Part shown: positions 29,373-37,627 of the stretch, in pieces | Numbering within the stretch: the first letter of the stretch is position 1 | Layout of the letters: each line of letters opens with the position of its first letter | Assembly (NCBI RefSeq): GCF_902706195.1 | Contig: NZ_CACSJO010000006.1 | Coordinates: 62,001-126,000 of the forward strand | Direction: 5' to 3' | Source of the DNA: Novosphingobium sp. 18050 | GTDB lineage: Bacteria > Pseudomonadota > Alphaproteobacteria > Sphingomonadales > Sphingomonadaceae | Length of the DNA stretch: 64,000 nt | Position numbers and translations under genes: made by a program | Notes under the pieces: model-generated | The model's database searches: none | Told to the model about the DNA's origin: nothing | The model's input: only the letters and a program-made list of their open reading frames with translations

Positions 29373-30694
29373 AGCTTGTCGCCGACGATGCCGAGGACCG
29401 CTCCGAACCCCAGAGCGCCCAGGATCAGTGCTTCCTGCCCTGCCCGGAACAGACCGGCCCTGCGCAGTTCGTGCCAGCAGTAGACCTGCACCGGCACCTC
29501 GATGCACCCTACCGCCCCGACCAGACCCATGGGGCCGAAGGCAAGGAACGCGGAAGTCCCGACCACGATCAGCCAGGTCAGGCGCACCAGATTGCCGTAA
29601 AGCAGCGCCTGCACCCGGCCGACGACGATCAGCACTTCGCGGGCGGCATAGATGTTCATCGCCATTGCAGGTGCCAAAGCCAGGAGTTGCAGGTACGTCG
29701 CCGCCGCCTGATAGCGCGGGTCGTAGAGCAGGTTGACGACCGCCGGGGCCATGCTGATGAACCCGCCCATGGCAACCATGTAAAGCAGCGTCAGGGTGCG
29801 GCGGCTGTCGTAATAGGCATGCGCCATCGAACCGGGATCCTCGCGATATGCCCGCGCGAAGGCGGGCAGCAGGATGCGGCTGGGATAGAGCGTGGTGAAA
29901 CCGGAAGCGACGCCGGACAGGTTCGCGGCCAGCGAATAAAGACCGAACAGCGAAAGCGGAAAGATGCGTGAAAGCGCGATCTTGTCGACGTTCGAGAGCA
30001 GCACCTGAATGGTATTGGCGCCCGCGATCGTCCGCCCGAAATGCCATAGCTCGCCCACCTCATGCCGGTCGAAAGCGAACCGGCGCAAGGAGCCCGGAAA
30101 CAGTACGTAGCTGAGCACGGCTTTGATCGTGGCGCCGACGAGCCCGGCGAAGATGATGGCCCAGTAGCTGTGCAGCGCGATGGCCAGCACGATCCCCGTC
30201 ACCGTCTGGCTGACGGCGCTGGCGATATCGAGCATGCTGAGCATGAAAAGCCGTTCCTCCCGCACTGCGCTGAAAGGGGCGAGCGAGGAACAGGCGTCGA
30301 GCACGAAATTGATGCCGGTCACGGCGATGGCGATGGTCAGCGCCGGCTTGCCCAGCAGCATGGCGAGCGGTTCGGCGCAGGCCGCCATGGCCAGCGTCAG
30401 CACCGCTCCGCGCAGTAGGCGCAGCGTCCAGATGACATCCAGCAGCCGGGGGTCGTCACCTTGCGCATGGCGCACGATGTAGACGCCGAATCCCACGTCG
30501 GAGATCATCAGCAGAATGTTGAGGATCGCCCCGGTCAGCCCCGCCACGCCAAAGTCGACGGGCGAGAGGACGCGGGTGAGGATTAGCGTACTGGCAATGC
30601 GCAGCACGTTGGAGGCGACGATGGTGATCACCACCAGGCTGACACCGCTCTGGATAGCGCGGCGCCAGGGCGGGTGTTCTAGGACGGTTGCCAT
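29348..30694 (-). CDS. Wzx-type polysaccharide flippase
   Basis: A 448-residue membrane protein of the MOP (multidrug/oligosaccharidyl-lipid/polysaccharide) exporter group. It opens with SGVSLVVITIVASNVLRIASTLILTRVLSPVDFGVAGLT, the classic Wzx N-terminal helix pair, and has about twelve helices. IQVLLSNVDKIALSRIFPL and LFGLYSLAANLSGV form the mid-protein signature. It moves the lipid-linked repeat unit across the inner membrane. The gene overlaps the acyltransferase by 16 bases and ends within the polymerase gene from the other strand. Confidence 0.92.
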   Translation of the reverse strand: MATVLEHPPWRRAIQSGVSLVVITIVASNVLRIASTLILTRVLSPVDFGVAGLTGAILNILLMISDVGFGVYIVRHAQGDDPRLLDVIWTLRLLRGAVLTLAMAACAEPLAMLLGKPALTIAIAVTGINFVLDACSSLAPFSAVREERLFMLSMLDIASAVSQTVTGIVLAIALHSYWAIIFAGLVGATIKAVLSYVLFPGSLRRFAFDRHEVGELWHFGRTIAGANTIQVLLSNVDKIALSRIFPLSLFGLYSLAANLSGVASGFTTLYPSRILLPAFARAYREDPGSMAHAYYDSRRTLTLLYMVAMGGFISMAPAVVNLLYDPRYQAAATYLQLLALAPAMAMNIYAAREVLIVVGRVQALLYGNLVRLTWLIVVGTSAFLAFGPMGLVGAVGCIEVPVQVYCWHELRRAGLFRAGQEALILGALGFGAVLGIVGDKLYFMLVAA

Positions 30695-31830
30695 GCTTTC
30701 AGCCCGCCCCCTGCCGGATCATGCGCCTGTCCCCTCTGCCGCAGGCGCCGCCGCAGACGGCGCAGCAACGGCCTTTCGAACAGCAGGAACACCGCTATCG
30801 AAAGCGCGATGCAGACCGGCGGCAGTATCGCAGCCAGCGCGGGCGCAAATGCCGGATCGCCGCCCCACAGACGAGCCACCAGCGTCACGAGGGGCCGATG
30901 GGTCAGGTAAAGCGCGAAGGAAGCCTCGCCCAGCAGCACAGGCCAGCGGCCCCGCAGGACCTGCGAAACAGCGCCCCGGCCATGTGCGAAGACCAGCACG
31001 GCGGCGGCCATCAGCGGCAGATAGGCAAGCTGCCAGCGCAGCGGCATCGGCAAGGCGACCAGCGAAAATCCCACCATCGCGGCCGGGATCGCAAGGGTCA
31101 CGCACAGCTCTGCCGTCGTCCCTGCCAACCGCCGGCCCCAGTCCTGTCGCCAGGCGCGATGGAGCAGCATCCCGGTGACGAAATCGGCCAACCTCACGGG
31201 CGGGGCGACGTAGAACAGCCACTCCAGCCTTGGCGAATAGCCCGGCTGCCACATCATCGCCATAACCGCGAGCGCGGTGACGAGCATCACGCCAAGGGCG
31301 AGGCACGGCGCCAGAACTCGGGTGGGCACCCGGCTCAGCCACGGGAATGCGGCGTAAAAGAACAGCTCGTCCGAGAGACTCCACGACGGACCGTTCAGCG
31401 CGTAGTGAACGGTAAAGTCGGGCGACCATGCGTGCAGCAGCAGCAGGTTCAGCCCGATTGTGCCGGGTCCCGGCACCGCGCCTTTCGCCGCCGCCAGCCA
31501 TGCGAGGAAGAACAGCGCCATGATCCAGTGCAGCGGGCCGATCCGGCAGATCCGCAGCAGAAAATAGGACCGCAGCCCCGTCTCCCCGCTGGCCAGTCGG
31601 CTGCCATAGGCATGGCTCAGGATGAACCCGGAAAGGACGTAGAAGAATGAAACCCCGCAATAGCCCTGTCGAAACAGCGTTTCGTAGATCCCGCTGGCCC
31701 ATGATCCCGGATCGCTGCCAAGAAAATCGAGGTGCGAAAGCAGGACCGCGAAGGCCGCCACGAAGCGCAGCCCCGTCAGTTGCGCCAAAACGGGAGATGT
31801 GGGGGAGGGAGGCGACCGGAGCGCGTCCAC
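30679..31830 (-). CDS. Acyltransferase 3 (OafA/YrhL-type) membrane protein
   Basis: A 383-residue membrane acyltransferase. Diagnostic parts: LTGLRFVAAFAVLLSHLDF (R/K-x10-H motif), GYCGVSFFYVLSGFILSHAYG, the RICRIGPLHWIMAL Arg cluster, and NGPSWSLSDELFFYAAFPWL. Ten or so helices follow and the last 30 residues are basic. It probably adds acetyl or another acyl group to a sugar in the EPS. The start is a GTG (31828-31830) three bases after the upstream GT4 stop, and it overlaps the Wzx gene at its 3' end, so the four minus-strand genes form one run. Confidence 0.9.
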   Translation of the reverse strand: MDALRSPPSPTSPVLAQLTGLRFVAAFAVLLSHLDFLGSDPGSWASGIYETLFRQGYCGVSFFYVLSGFILSHAYGSRLASGETGLRSYFLLRICRIGPLHWIMALFFLAWLAAAKGAVPGPGTIGLNLLLLHAWSPDFTVHYALNGPSWSLSDELFFYAAFPWLSRVPTRVLAPCLALGVMLVTALAVMAMMWQPGYSPRLEWLFYVAPPVRLADFVTGMLLHRAWRQDWGRRLAGTTAELCVTLAIPAAMVGFSLVALPMPLRWQLAYLPLMAAAVLVFAHGRGAVSQVLRGRWPVLLGEASFALYLTHRPLVTLVARLWGGDPAFAPALAAILPPVCIALSIAVFLLFERPLLRRLRRRLRQRGQAHDPAGGGLKAWQPS

Positions 31831-31833
31831 CCA

Positions 31834-32970
31834 TCACCTCGCATCCAACGCAAGCAGGTCGAGATATCTGTCCGCGACTTCGCGTTCACTGAACTGGTCC
31901 AGCCAGCCCCGCGCGATCGGCGCGGGCCTTTCGCGCAGAGCTTCGAGTATCGCAGCGCTCATCCGGCCGATATCGCCGACGGGAACCAGCGTACCGCATT
32001 GCCCATGGTTCAGCGCCTCGGCAGGGCCGGACGGACAATCGGTGGCGATCACGGGCGTGCCGACCGCCAGGGCCTCGATCACGACGTTGGCAAGACTCTC
32101 GAAATCGGACGAGAGGACCATCAGGTCTGCCTTGGCGACATAGGCGTGAGGGTTCGGCACAAAGCCCAGCAGGGCAATGTCCTCTCCCAGGTCCATGTCG
32201 GCGACGAGGTTTCGCAGCATGTCGCGTTCCGAACCGTCTCCCAGGATCACGAGTCGGGCGGGCATCTCCGCGCGTACCCGCGCGAAGGCGCGGATGAGCA
32301 GCGAGAAGTTCTTCTGCGGCTCCAGCCGTCCCACGCCAATGATGATGGGCACCGTGTCGTCCGCGAACCAAGGGTGGTCGACCGGCTCCTTTGCCTGCTC
32401 GATCAGCCCGTCACTGACGAGCGGGTTATAGATGCAGGAGATGGTTTTCGGGTCGATATCGATCACTTTGGCAAGGTCGAGCGCCGTCCCTTTGGACACC
32501 GCGACGATGCGGTCGGCAAAGGGGTAGAGGTAGTGCGCCAGCGGGAAGAACCAGTAGCGCGACTGCCACGGCTTCGGCCCCGCGCGGTCGACCGAGGGGA
32601 AGCAGTGCTCGGTCAGCATCAGGTGAAACCGCAGGCCCGAGATCCAGCGCACGACAACCGCGTAGAGATTGGGAAAACCGAAGCTGGCGCACATGACCGC
32701 GCTGGGTCGGGATTTGCGCAAGTAGCTGCGCAGCTTGAACAGCCGCGCGATCGGGCCCTTTGCCTCTAGCACGTCGTAGCCGATCCCCTCGGGGATGAGC
32801 GTGCGAAACGGCGAATGGGGATTGTCGACATCGACCACGATCGAGGACTTGATACCTCGCCGCAGGAATTCGCCGGCAAGATTGAACACCACCCTGTCGA
32901 CCCCGCCGTTGTGTAGCTGGCGGGTGTAGAAGATGATATCGACGGCGGGGTCCATTGCTTTCGTCGCCAT
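31834..32970 (-). CDS. Glycosyltransferase family 4 (second)
   Basis: A 378-residue GT-B glycosyltransferase. It starts IIFYTRQLHNGGVDRVVFNLA, a typical GT4 entry with the GG(V/I/A)ER loop. The donor domain shows IIGVGRLEPQKNFSLLIRAF, ARLVILGDGSERDML, IALLGFVPNPHAYVAKADLM and VLSSDFESLANVVIEALAVGTPVIATDCPSGPAE, with both Glu residues of the EX7E motif (E...E in ESLANVVIE). It is one base from the previous gene's stop and three bases from the next start. Specific sugar unknown. Confidence 0.94.
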   Translation of the reverse strand: MATKAMDPAVDIIFYTRQLHNGGVDRVVFNLAGEFLRRGIKSSIVVDVDNPHSPFRTLIPEGIGYDVLEAKGPIARLFKLRSYLRKSRPSAVMCASFGFPNLYAVVVRWISGLRFHLMLTEHCFPSVDRAGPKPWQSRYWFFPLAHYLYPFADRIVAVSKGTALDLAKVIDIDPKTISCIYNPLVSDGLIEQAKEPVDHPWFADDTVPIIIGVGRLEPQKNFSLLIRAFARVRAEMPARLVILGDGSERDMLRNLVADMDLGEDIALLGFVPNPHAYVAKADLMVLSSDFESLANVVIEALAVGTPVIATDCPSGPAEALNHGQCGTLVPVGDIGRMSAAILEALRERPAPIARGWLDQFSEREVADRYLDLLALDAR

Positions 32971-32971
32971 G

Positions 32972-34291
32972 TCAGCGGGCCACCTGTAATGAGGGCGAGG
33001 CGGTCTGTGCCTCGCTGGTTGTTCTCGGGCGGGCGCGGCTGCGGCCCGAACCGTCGGCGGCTTCCCTCAGCACGCCCAGCACGGCCTGCGCCTTGTCTGC
33101 CCAGCCGTGCCCCGCCTGTTCCAGATGACGCCGCGCAGCGCCGCCCATCGAACGGCGCAGTTCGGGCGACGCAGCCATGCGTGCCATGGCCGCGGTCAGA
33201 CCATCGATCACCGCCTGTTCGGACGTGGGCTTGACCAGCAGAGCGCAATCGGGCGCGGCGTATTGCGCGGCCCCGCCCCAGTCGATGCCGATCACCGGCA
33301 GTCCCACCGCCATAGCCTCCATCATCGCCATACCGCCGCATTCGCGCAGCGACGGGGTGACGTAGACATCCGTCTCGCGCAGCATTTCCTGATAACGATC
33401 GCGGTCGACCCGTCCGTGCAGGATGGCCCTGCCGGTCAGCCCCTCGCGCCGAACCTGCTCGCGGATTTCCTCGAACAGTTCGCCGTCACCAACCAGGTGG
33501 AGCATGCTGTTCCCCGACCGCGCCAGCGGAGCAAAGGCGCTGACCAGAAGGCGGATGCCTTTCCAGTCCACGAAGCGGCTGCAGAAGATGAAGGACGTGG
33601 GCTCGTTCGAAGCCTTTTCCGTAACGGGACGCTGGACCCAGCGTTCGAGGTCGACCGCGCTTTCCATCACTTCATGGACTTTGCCGCGAATGCCGCCGGG
33701 CAAGGCGGCGCGGGTCTGTTCATTGGCGACGATCAGCGCGGCGGCGCGCAGTTTTCCGGGAAACAGCCGGTGCAGCGCGGCAGAGCCGAAGCGGGCTGCG
33801 GCAATGGAAAAGCGCACCACGGGGCCGTCCATGCGCCGGAATGCGGGCGGCAGGTTCATGCCCCCGCTCATCGGGCCGATGACCACCGGCGCGCCGAGCC
33901 CGTGCATGAAGCTGACCGCCCTTGCCGCGATGGGCGCTGGCTGGAACACCACGTCGATATCAAATTCGCGTACCATGTCGCGGGCGATGCGGCGCATGTG
34001 CCACTGGGTGACGATCTGAATCAGCTGGTTGAAGACCAGGTCCTCGACGCGGTAGGGAAACCTCCGCCCGAGCCGGAACAGCAGGTTCTGCAGCGGCCTG
34101 TCCTTCACGAAGCGGACGCGCGCAAACTGATCGGGAGGAAGATCGGCCCGCAGGTCCTCGCGGACTCGCTCATGGCACAGCAGGCGCACATCCTCGCCTG
34201 CGGCGACGAACTGCTCGAAATAGCAGCAGGGGAGCAGGGTTTCTCCGCTCAGCCGCAGCGAGATATTTTCGGCAACCAGCAAGATCCGCAT
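32972..34291 (-). CDS. Glycosyltransferase family 4 (third)
   Basis: A 439-residue GT-B enzyme. The ATG at 34289-34291 follows GGAGACGAAC and the protein begins RILLVAENISLRLSGETLLP. The C-terminal half has FIFCSRFVDWKGIRLLVSAFAP, LHLVGDGELFEEIREQ, ILHGRVDRDRYQEMLRETDVYVTPSLRECGGMAMMEAMAVGLPVIG, in which ECGGMAMME is the EX7E motif. A 30-residue Ser/Arg/Thr-rich tail is added. It is the first gene of the minus-strand four-gene run (GT4-GT4-acyltransferase-flippase); a 169-base divergent promoter gap separates it from the next GT4. Confidence 0.93.
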   Translation of the reverse strand: MRILLVAENISLRLSGETLLPCCYFEQFVAAGEDVRLLCHERVREDLRADLPPDQFARVRFVKDRPLQNLLFRLGRRFPYRVEDLVFNQLIQIVTQWHMRRIARDMVREFDIDVVFQPAPIAARAVSFMHGLGAPVVIGPMSGGMNLPPAFRRMDGPVVRFSIAAARFGSAALHRLFPGKLRAAALIVANEQTRAALPGGIRGKVHEVMESAVDLERWVQRPVTEKASNEPTSFIFCSRFVDWKGIRLLVSAFAPLARSGNSMLHLVGDGELFEEIREQVRREGLTGRAILHGRVDRDRYQEMLRETDVYVTPSLRECGGMAMMEAMAVGLPVIGIDWGGAAQYAAPDCALLVKPTSEQAVIDGLTAAMARMAASPELRRSMGGAARRHLEQAGHGWADKAQAVLGVLREAADGSGRSRARPRTTSEAQTASPSLQVAR

Positions 34292-34460
34292 GTTCGTCTC
34301 CGCCAGACCCTCGGCACGCGCCATCACGGCACTACTGGCCCGGCGGCGTCGGCAACCCCACGCTATCCGGCATCCGGCCTGCACCACAGTCTACGATCTA
34401 CGTTGGCCAATATCGGAAGGGGGAAGGTCACCACTGGCTTTCCGGGGGCGATAAGGTTGG

Positions 34461-35870
34461 ATGTTATCCCGCAGCGCAGCACGTCACTATGATGCAAAGG
34501 CTGCGCGCGCCGCGCCACGTGAAGAGGAAGAGCATGCCCTTGCGCCTTCAGTTTCGACATCTCGCCCCGGTCGCGTTGCTACAAGGCCGTCCCGAATGAC
34601 CCATGTTGCCGGAGAGGAACCGCTTTGCGGCCGGGCCGCCCCGGAAATGGCCGGACCTTGCAGAACACGCGTGGCCTATCTCACGAACGTCTATCCCAAG
34701 ATCAGCCATAGCTTCATCCGCAATGAGATACTCGCCCTCGAACGGATGGATTTCGACGTCACCCGGCTCACGATCCGCGCGTCGCCCGATGACTTCGCCG
34801 ATCCGACCGACGAGGACGAACGTGCCCAGACGACGACCCTGCTGGACGGCAACGTCGCGGGCATGCTGTGGTCCGCCATGCACAGGCTGGTTCGGCAACC
34901 GCGTGCCTTCATGCGCGGATTGTCGGTGACCGCCACTACTTTTCGCCACAGTACTCGGGGGCTCGTCCGGTGCACCGCCTATTTCCTGGAGGCATGTCGC
35001 CTCGCCGACAAGATGGAGCGGGCGGGCATCCGTCACGTCCATGTCCATTTCGGCACCAATCCCGCCACCGTCGCCCGCATCGCCAGCCGTCTCGGCCAGC
35101 TCAGCTATAGCCTGACGATGCACGGGCCGGACGAATTCGACGCGCCCGAAAGCCATGAAATAGGCGAGAAAGTCGCCGACGCCCGCTTCGTGGTTGCAAT
35201 CAGCGCATTCGGTCGCAGCCAGATCATGCGCTGGTCCGCCACCCGCGACTGGTCGAAGATCGCGGTGGTGCGCTGCGGTAGCGACCCCCTGTTCATGCAC
35301 GCGGTGACGCCGATCATCGATACCGGGCTGACCGACAGTTGTCTGGTCTGCGTGGCGCGCCTCAGCCCGCAAAAAGGCATCATGCTGCTGATCGAGGCAG
35401 CCGCCATCGTGGCGCAGACGCATGAGTTCCGCCTCAACATCATCGGCGACGGGCCGATGCGTGCCGAGCTGGAAGAGCAGATCAAGGCCCGCGGCCTGGA
35501 AGATGTCGTCACTTTGAGCGGATGGCTCGACCCCCGCAGCATCTGGCGTGAACTGCTGGCCTCGCGCGCACTGGTGTTGCCCAGCTTCGCCGAAGGCCTG
35601 CCGGTCGTCATCATGGAAGCGCTGGCGATGGGCCGGCCGGTGATCGCCACCGCGATCAGCGGTATCCCGGAGCTGGTCGACCGCGATTCCGGATGGGTCA
35701 TCCCTGCAGGTTCGGTCACCGCACTGGCCGACACGATGATCGCCGCGCTCGAAGCACCGAGCGAGCAACTGCGCGCCATGGGCGAAGTAGGCCGCCAGCG
35801 CGTCAGGGCCGGACATGACATCGATGAGAATGTGCCGGACCTGGCCGATCTCCTGCGTCCGCTGGCCTAG
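34461..35870 (+). CDS. Glycosyltransferase family 4 (fourth)
   Basis: A GT-B enzyme of up to 469 residues. The conserved part begins at about residue 69 (RVAYLTNVYPKISHSFIRNEI), has HVHVHFGTNPATVARIAS and SLTMHGPDEFDAP in the acceptor half, then VCVARLSPQKGIMLLIEAAA, LNIIGDGPMRAELEEQI and LVLPSFAEGLPVVIMEALAMGRPVIATAISGIPELV in the donor half. This resembles the WcaL/ExoL-like group. The ATG at 34461 is preceded by AAGG; an ATG at 34596 would remove 45 unconserved residues and may be the true start. Four bases before the GT2 gene. Confidence 0.9.
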   Translation: MLSRSAARHYDAKAARAAPREEEEHALAPSVSTSRPGRVATRPSRMTHVAGEEPLCGRAAPEMAGPCRTRVAYLTNVYPKISHSFIRNEILALERMDFDVTRLTIRASPDDFADPTDEDERAQTTTLLDGNVAGMLWSAMHRLVRQPRAFMRGLSVTATTFRHSTRGLVRCTAYFLEACRLADKMERAGIRHVHVHFGTNPATVARIASRLGQLSYSLTMHGPDEFDAPESHEIGEKVADARFVVAISAFGRSQIMRWSATRDWSKIAVVRCGSDPLFMHAVTPIIDTGLTDSCLVCVARLSPQKGIMLLIEAAAIVAQTHEFRLNIIGDGPMRAELEEQIKARGLEDVVTLSGWLDPRSIWRELLASRALVLPSFAEGLPVVIMEALAMGRPVIATAISGIPELVDRDSGWVIPAGSVTALADTMIAALEAPSEQLRAMGEVGRQRVRAGHDIDENVPDLADLLRPLA

Positions 35871-35873
35871 GCC

Positions 35874-37037
35874 ATGGTTGATATCCTCTGCTGGGCGCTC
35901 GCCGCCGTTGTCGGACTGCCGCTGTTCATACTGGCGGCCGAATGCATGTTGGGGGCTTCGCCTTCGGTAAAGGCGCCCTATATTCTGCCCCCCCCGTTCA
36001 CCGTGCTGATCCCGGCTCATGATGAAGTGATCGGCATCGCCGCCGTCGTGCGCGCGGTGCGCCAGCAACTGCGTCCCTGTGACCGGGTGCTGGTGGTGGC
36101 CGACAACTGCACCGACGATACCGCCTCCATGGCCAAGGCCTGCGGCGCGGACGTGGTTGAGCGCAATGCCCCCGACCTGCGCGGCAAGGCTTATGCTCTT
36201 GTCCGCGGCCGGGAGGCGCTGCGTTTGCAGCCGCCCCCGATCGTCATCGTTCTGGATGCCGATTGCCTGCCCGCAAGGGGCGCCTTGCCCCGTCTTGCCG
36301 CCCATGCGGCGGGCAAGAGCGCGGCAGTGCAGGGATGCTACCTCCTGACCGGAACCCCTGATGCGACGCCACTAGTGCGGTTTTCGATCTTCGCCTTCCT
36401 GGTCAAGAATCTGGTTCGGCAGACCGGTCTGCAACGCCTTGGCGGCGGTGCGCTGTTGCAAGGCACGGGCATGGCCTTTCCTTGGCCGATGTTCGATACC
36501 GCACCGCTCGAAACCGCCTCGCTGGTAGAGGATCTCAAGCTCGGTTTGGATCTCAGGCTGGCGGGACGCAAAGTACAGTTCGATCCGCTCGCCGTCTTTA
36601 CCAGCGGTGCGAGCGCGGAAAGCGCCACCCAAGGCCAACGAACCCGCTGGGAGCATGGCTCGATCGCGACCATGGCGCAGTACCTGCCCCGCTTGACAAG
36701 CGCTGCGCTGCGCGGCCGCCCCGCCCTGCTGGTGCTGGCAGCGGACATTGCCGTACCGCCGCTCGCGCTGCTCGCCGGCCTGACGGTGCCGATCTGCTTG
36801 TTACTGGCCATTATCGCAATGTTCACCGGCACCTTTGCTCCATTGCTCGCCCTGTTGGGTGTGGCGGCGGCGGCGGCGGCGGCACTGGTACTCGTCTGGT
36901 TTCGCTTGGGGCGTGACATCCTGCCCGCTGCGATAGCGAGGCAGCTGCCCCGCTACGTCCTGTGGAAGCTGCCGATATATCGCCGGCTTGCCGGTGCCAG
37001 GCAGACCCTCTGGGTACGTACCAGTCGCAAGCCTTGA
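35874..37037 (+). CDS. Membrane glycosyltransferase family 2
   Basis: A 387-residue GT-A enzyme with an N-terminal helix (LCWALAAVVGLPLFILAAEC) and two or more C-terminal helices (LLVLAADIAVPPLALLAGL ... LLALLGVAAAAAAALVLVW). The catalytic half contains FTVLIPAHDEVIGI, RVLVVADNCTDDTA, VIVLDADCLP (DxD), TASLVEDLKLGLDL (the ED base) and the Q-x-x-RW motif in QGQRTRWEHGS. This pattern matches processive or EPS-type GT2 proteins. It ends the plus-strand run with the GT4; the intergenic region before the NRPS operon follows. Confidence 0.9.
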   Translation: MVDILCWALAAVVGLPLFILAAECMLGASPSVKAPYILPPPFTVLIPAHDEVIGIAAVVRAVRQQLRPCDRVLVVADNCTDDTASMAKACGADVVERNAPDLRGKAYALVRGREALRLQPPPIVIVLDADCLPARGALPRLAAHAAGKSAAVQGCYLLTGTPDATPLVRFSIFAFLVKNLVRQTGLQRLGGGALLQGTGMAFPWPMFDTAPLETASLVEDLKLGLDLRLAGRKVQFDPLAVFTSGASAESATQGQRTRWEHGSIATMAQYLPRLTSAALRGRPALLVLAADIAVPPLALLAGLTVPICLLLAIIAMFTGTFAPLLALLGVAAAAAAALVLVWFRLGRDILPAAIARQLPRYVLWKLPIYRRLAGARQTLWVRTSRKP

Positions 37038-37324
37038 GCGAGGTGTAGAAAGACGATGCAAGGCCATCGTGTGGTTCAATTACTGCCCGCGCGACTGTGT
37101 TGGGTGTTCAGAGTTCCGAATTTTCAGGAGCAATCCAAGTACTGGATTCGCCCCCTAGTCAAGAAAAGCGAATTGGTAGAATACAAGTAAAAATCGATGT
37201 GGTGATAAGTGATACCGTAAAACATCAAATAACGATCCAGCCGAATCCGTTTTACAAAATGGCAGGCGATCTCCGAAATTTCGATCGACCATCAACAACG
37301 CATATTCATGCGGTGGAGGGGCAA
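37038..37324. promoter_or_regulatory. Probable promoter region of the NRPS-PKS operon
   Basis: The sequence is noticeably richer in A+T than its surroundings (for example near 37180-37260) and holds two features worth noting: a short direct repeat GTGATA/GTGATA near 37202-37216 and a 7-bp inverted repeat GTAAAAC (37217-37223) and GTTTTAC (37249-37255). It lies before five plus-strand genes that are spaced or overlapped tightly. I could not place -35 and -10 boxes with confidence. Confidence 0.45.
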
Positions 37325-37627
37325 ATGCGTCTCGTCGTTTCCAGTTTTCTGATTTCCGTTGCCTTGATGGCAAGCGCCCCGGCCAACGCCGTCGGGCATC
37401 CCAGCGGCGGCGATGCGCATTGCACCGTCGACGCAGCGACCAGCCATGGGCAGGCCGCAGGCAAAGGTGACAGCCCGATGCTGCTACCGGAGGGCGCATG
37501 CCCCCCGGAGGTCTCCGGGCCTGAGTGGAACGTCGACACCTGGATGCTGGCGATGCTTCTCCTTGGCGCGCTCGTCATCGGCGTGCCGGCTGCGCGTCGC
37601 CGCTCCGTTCCGGTGGTGTTTTCATGA
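37325..37627 (+). CDS. Small exported, C-terminally anchored protein coupled to the NRPS
   Basis: A 100-residue protein with no recognised family. The ATG at 37325 follows GGAGGGGCAA. Signal peptide: RLVVSSFLISVALMASAPANA. A short region with Cys, His and Gly follows (GGDAHCTVDAATSHGQ, then EGACPPEVSGPEW). The end is a single hydrophobic helix, WMLAMLLLGALVIGVPA, with an Arg-rich tail (ARRRSVPVVFS), the layout of a tail-anchored or sorting-signal-like C-terminus. Its stop TGA overlaps the NRPS ATG (ATGA), so it should be made together with the NRPS. It has no PEP or LPXTG motif. Role unknown; a partner for envelope placement of the product is one guess. Confidence 0.7.
   Translation: MRLVVSSFLISVALMASAPANAVGHPSGGDAHCTVDAATSHGQAAGKGDSPMLLPEGACPPEVSGPEWNVDTWMLAMLLLGALVIGVPAARRRSVPVVFS

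Noticed and set aside
28581..30047. Minus-strand open frame of about 490 codons opposite the polymerase and flippase genes
   Set aside because: It overlaps the end of the flippase in another frame and the polymerase gene antisense; no domain.
34548..36305. Minus-strand open frame of about 585 codons opposite a GT4 and a GT2
   Set aside because: Shadow of the GT4 and GT2 coding sequences; amino-acid content (His/Gln/Gly-rich) is that of an antisense frame.
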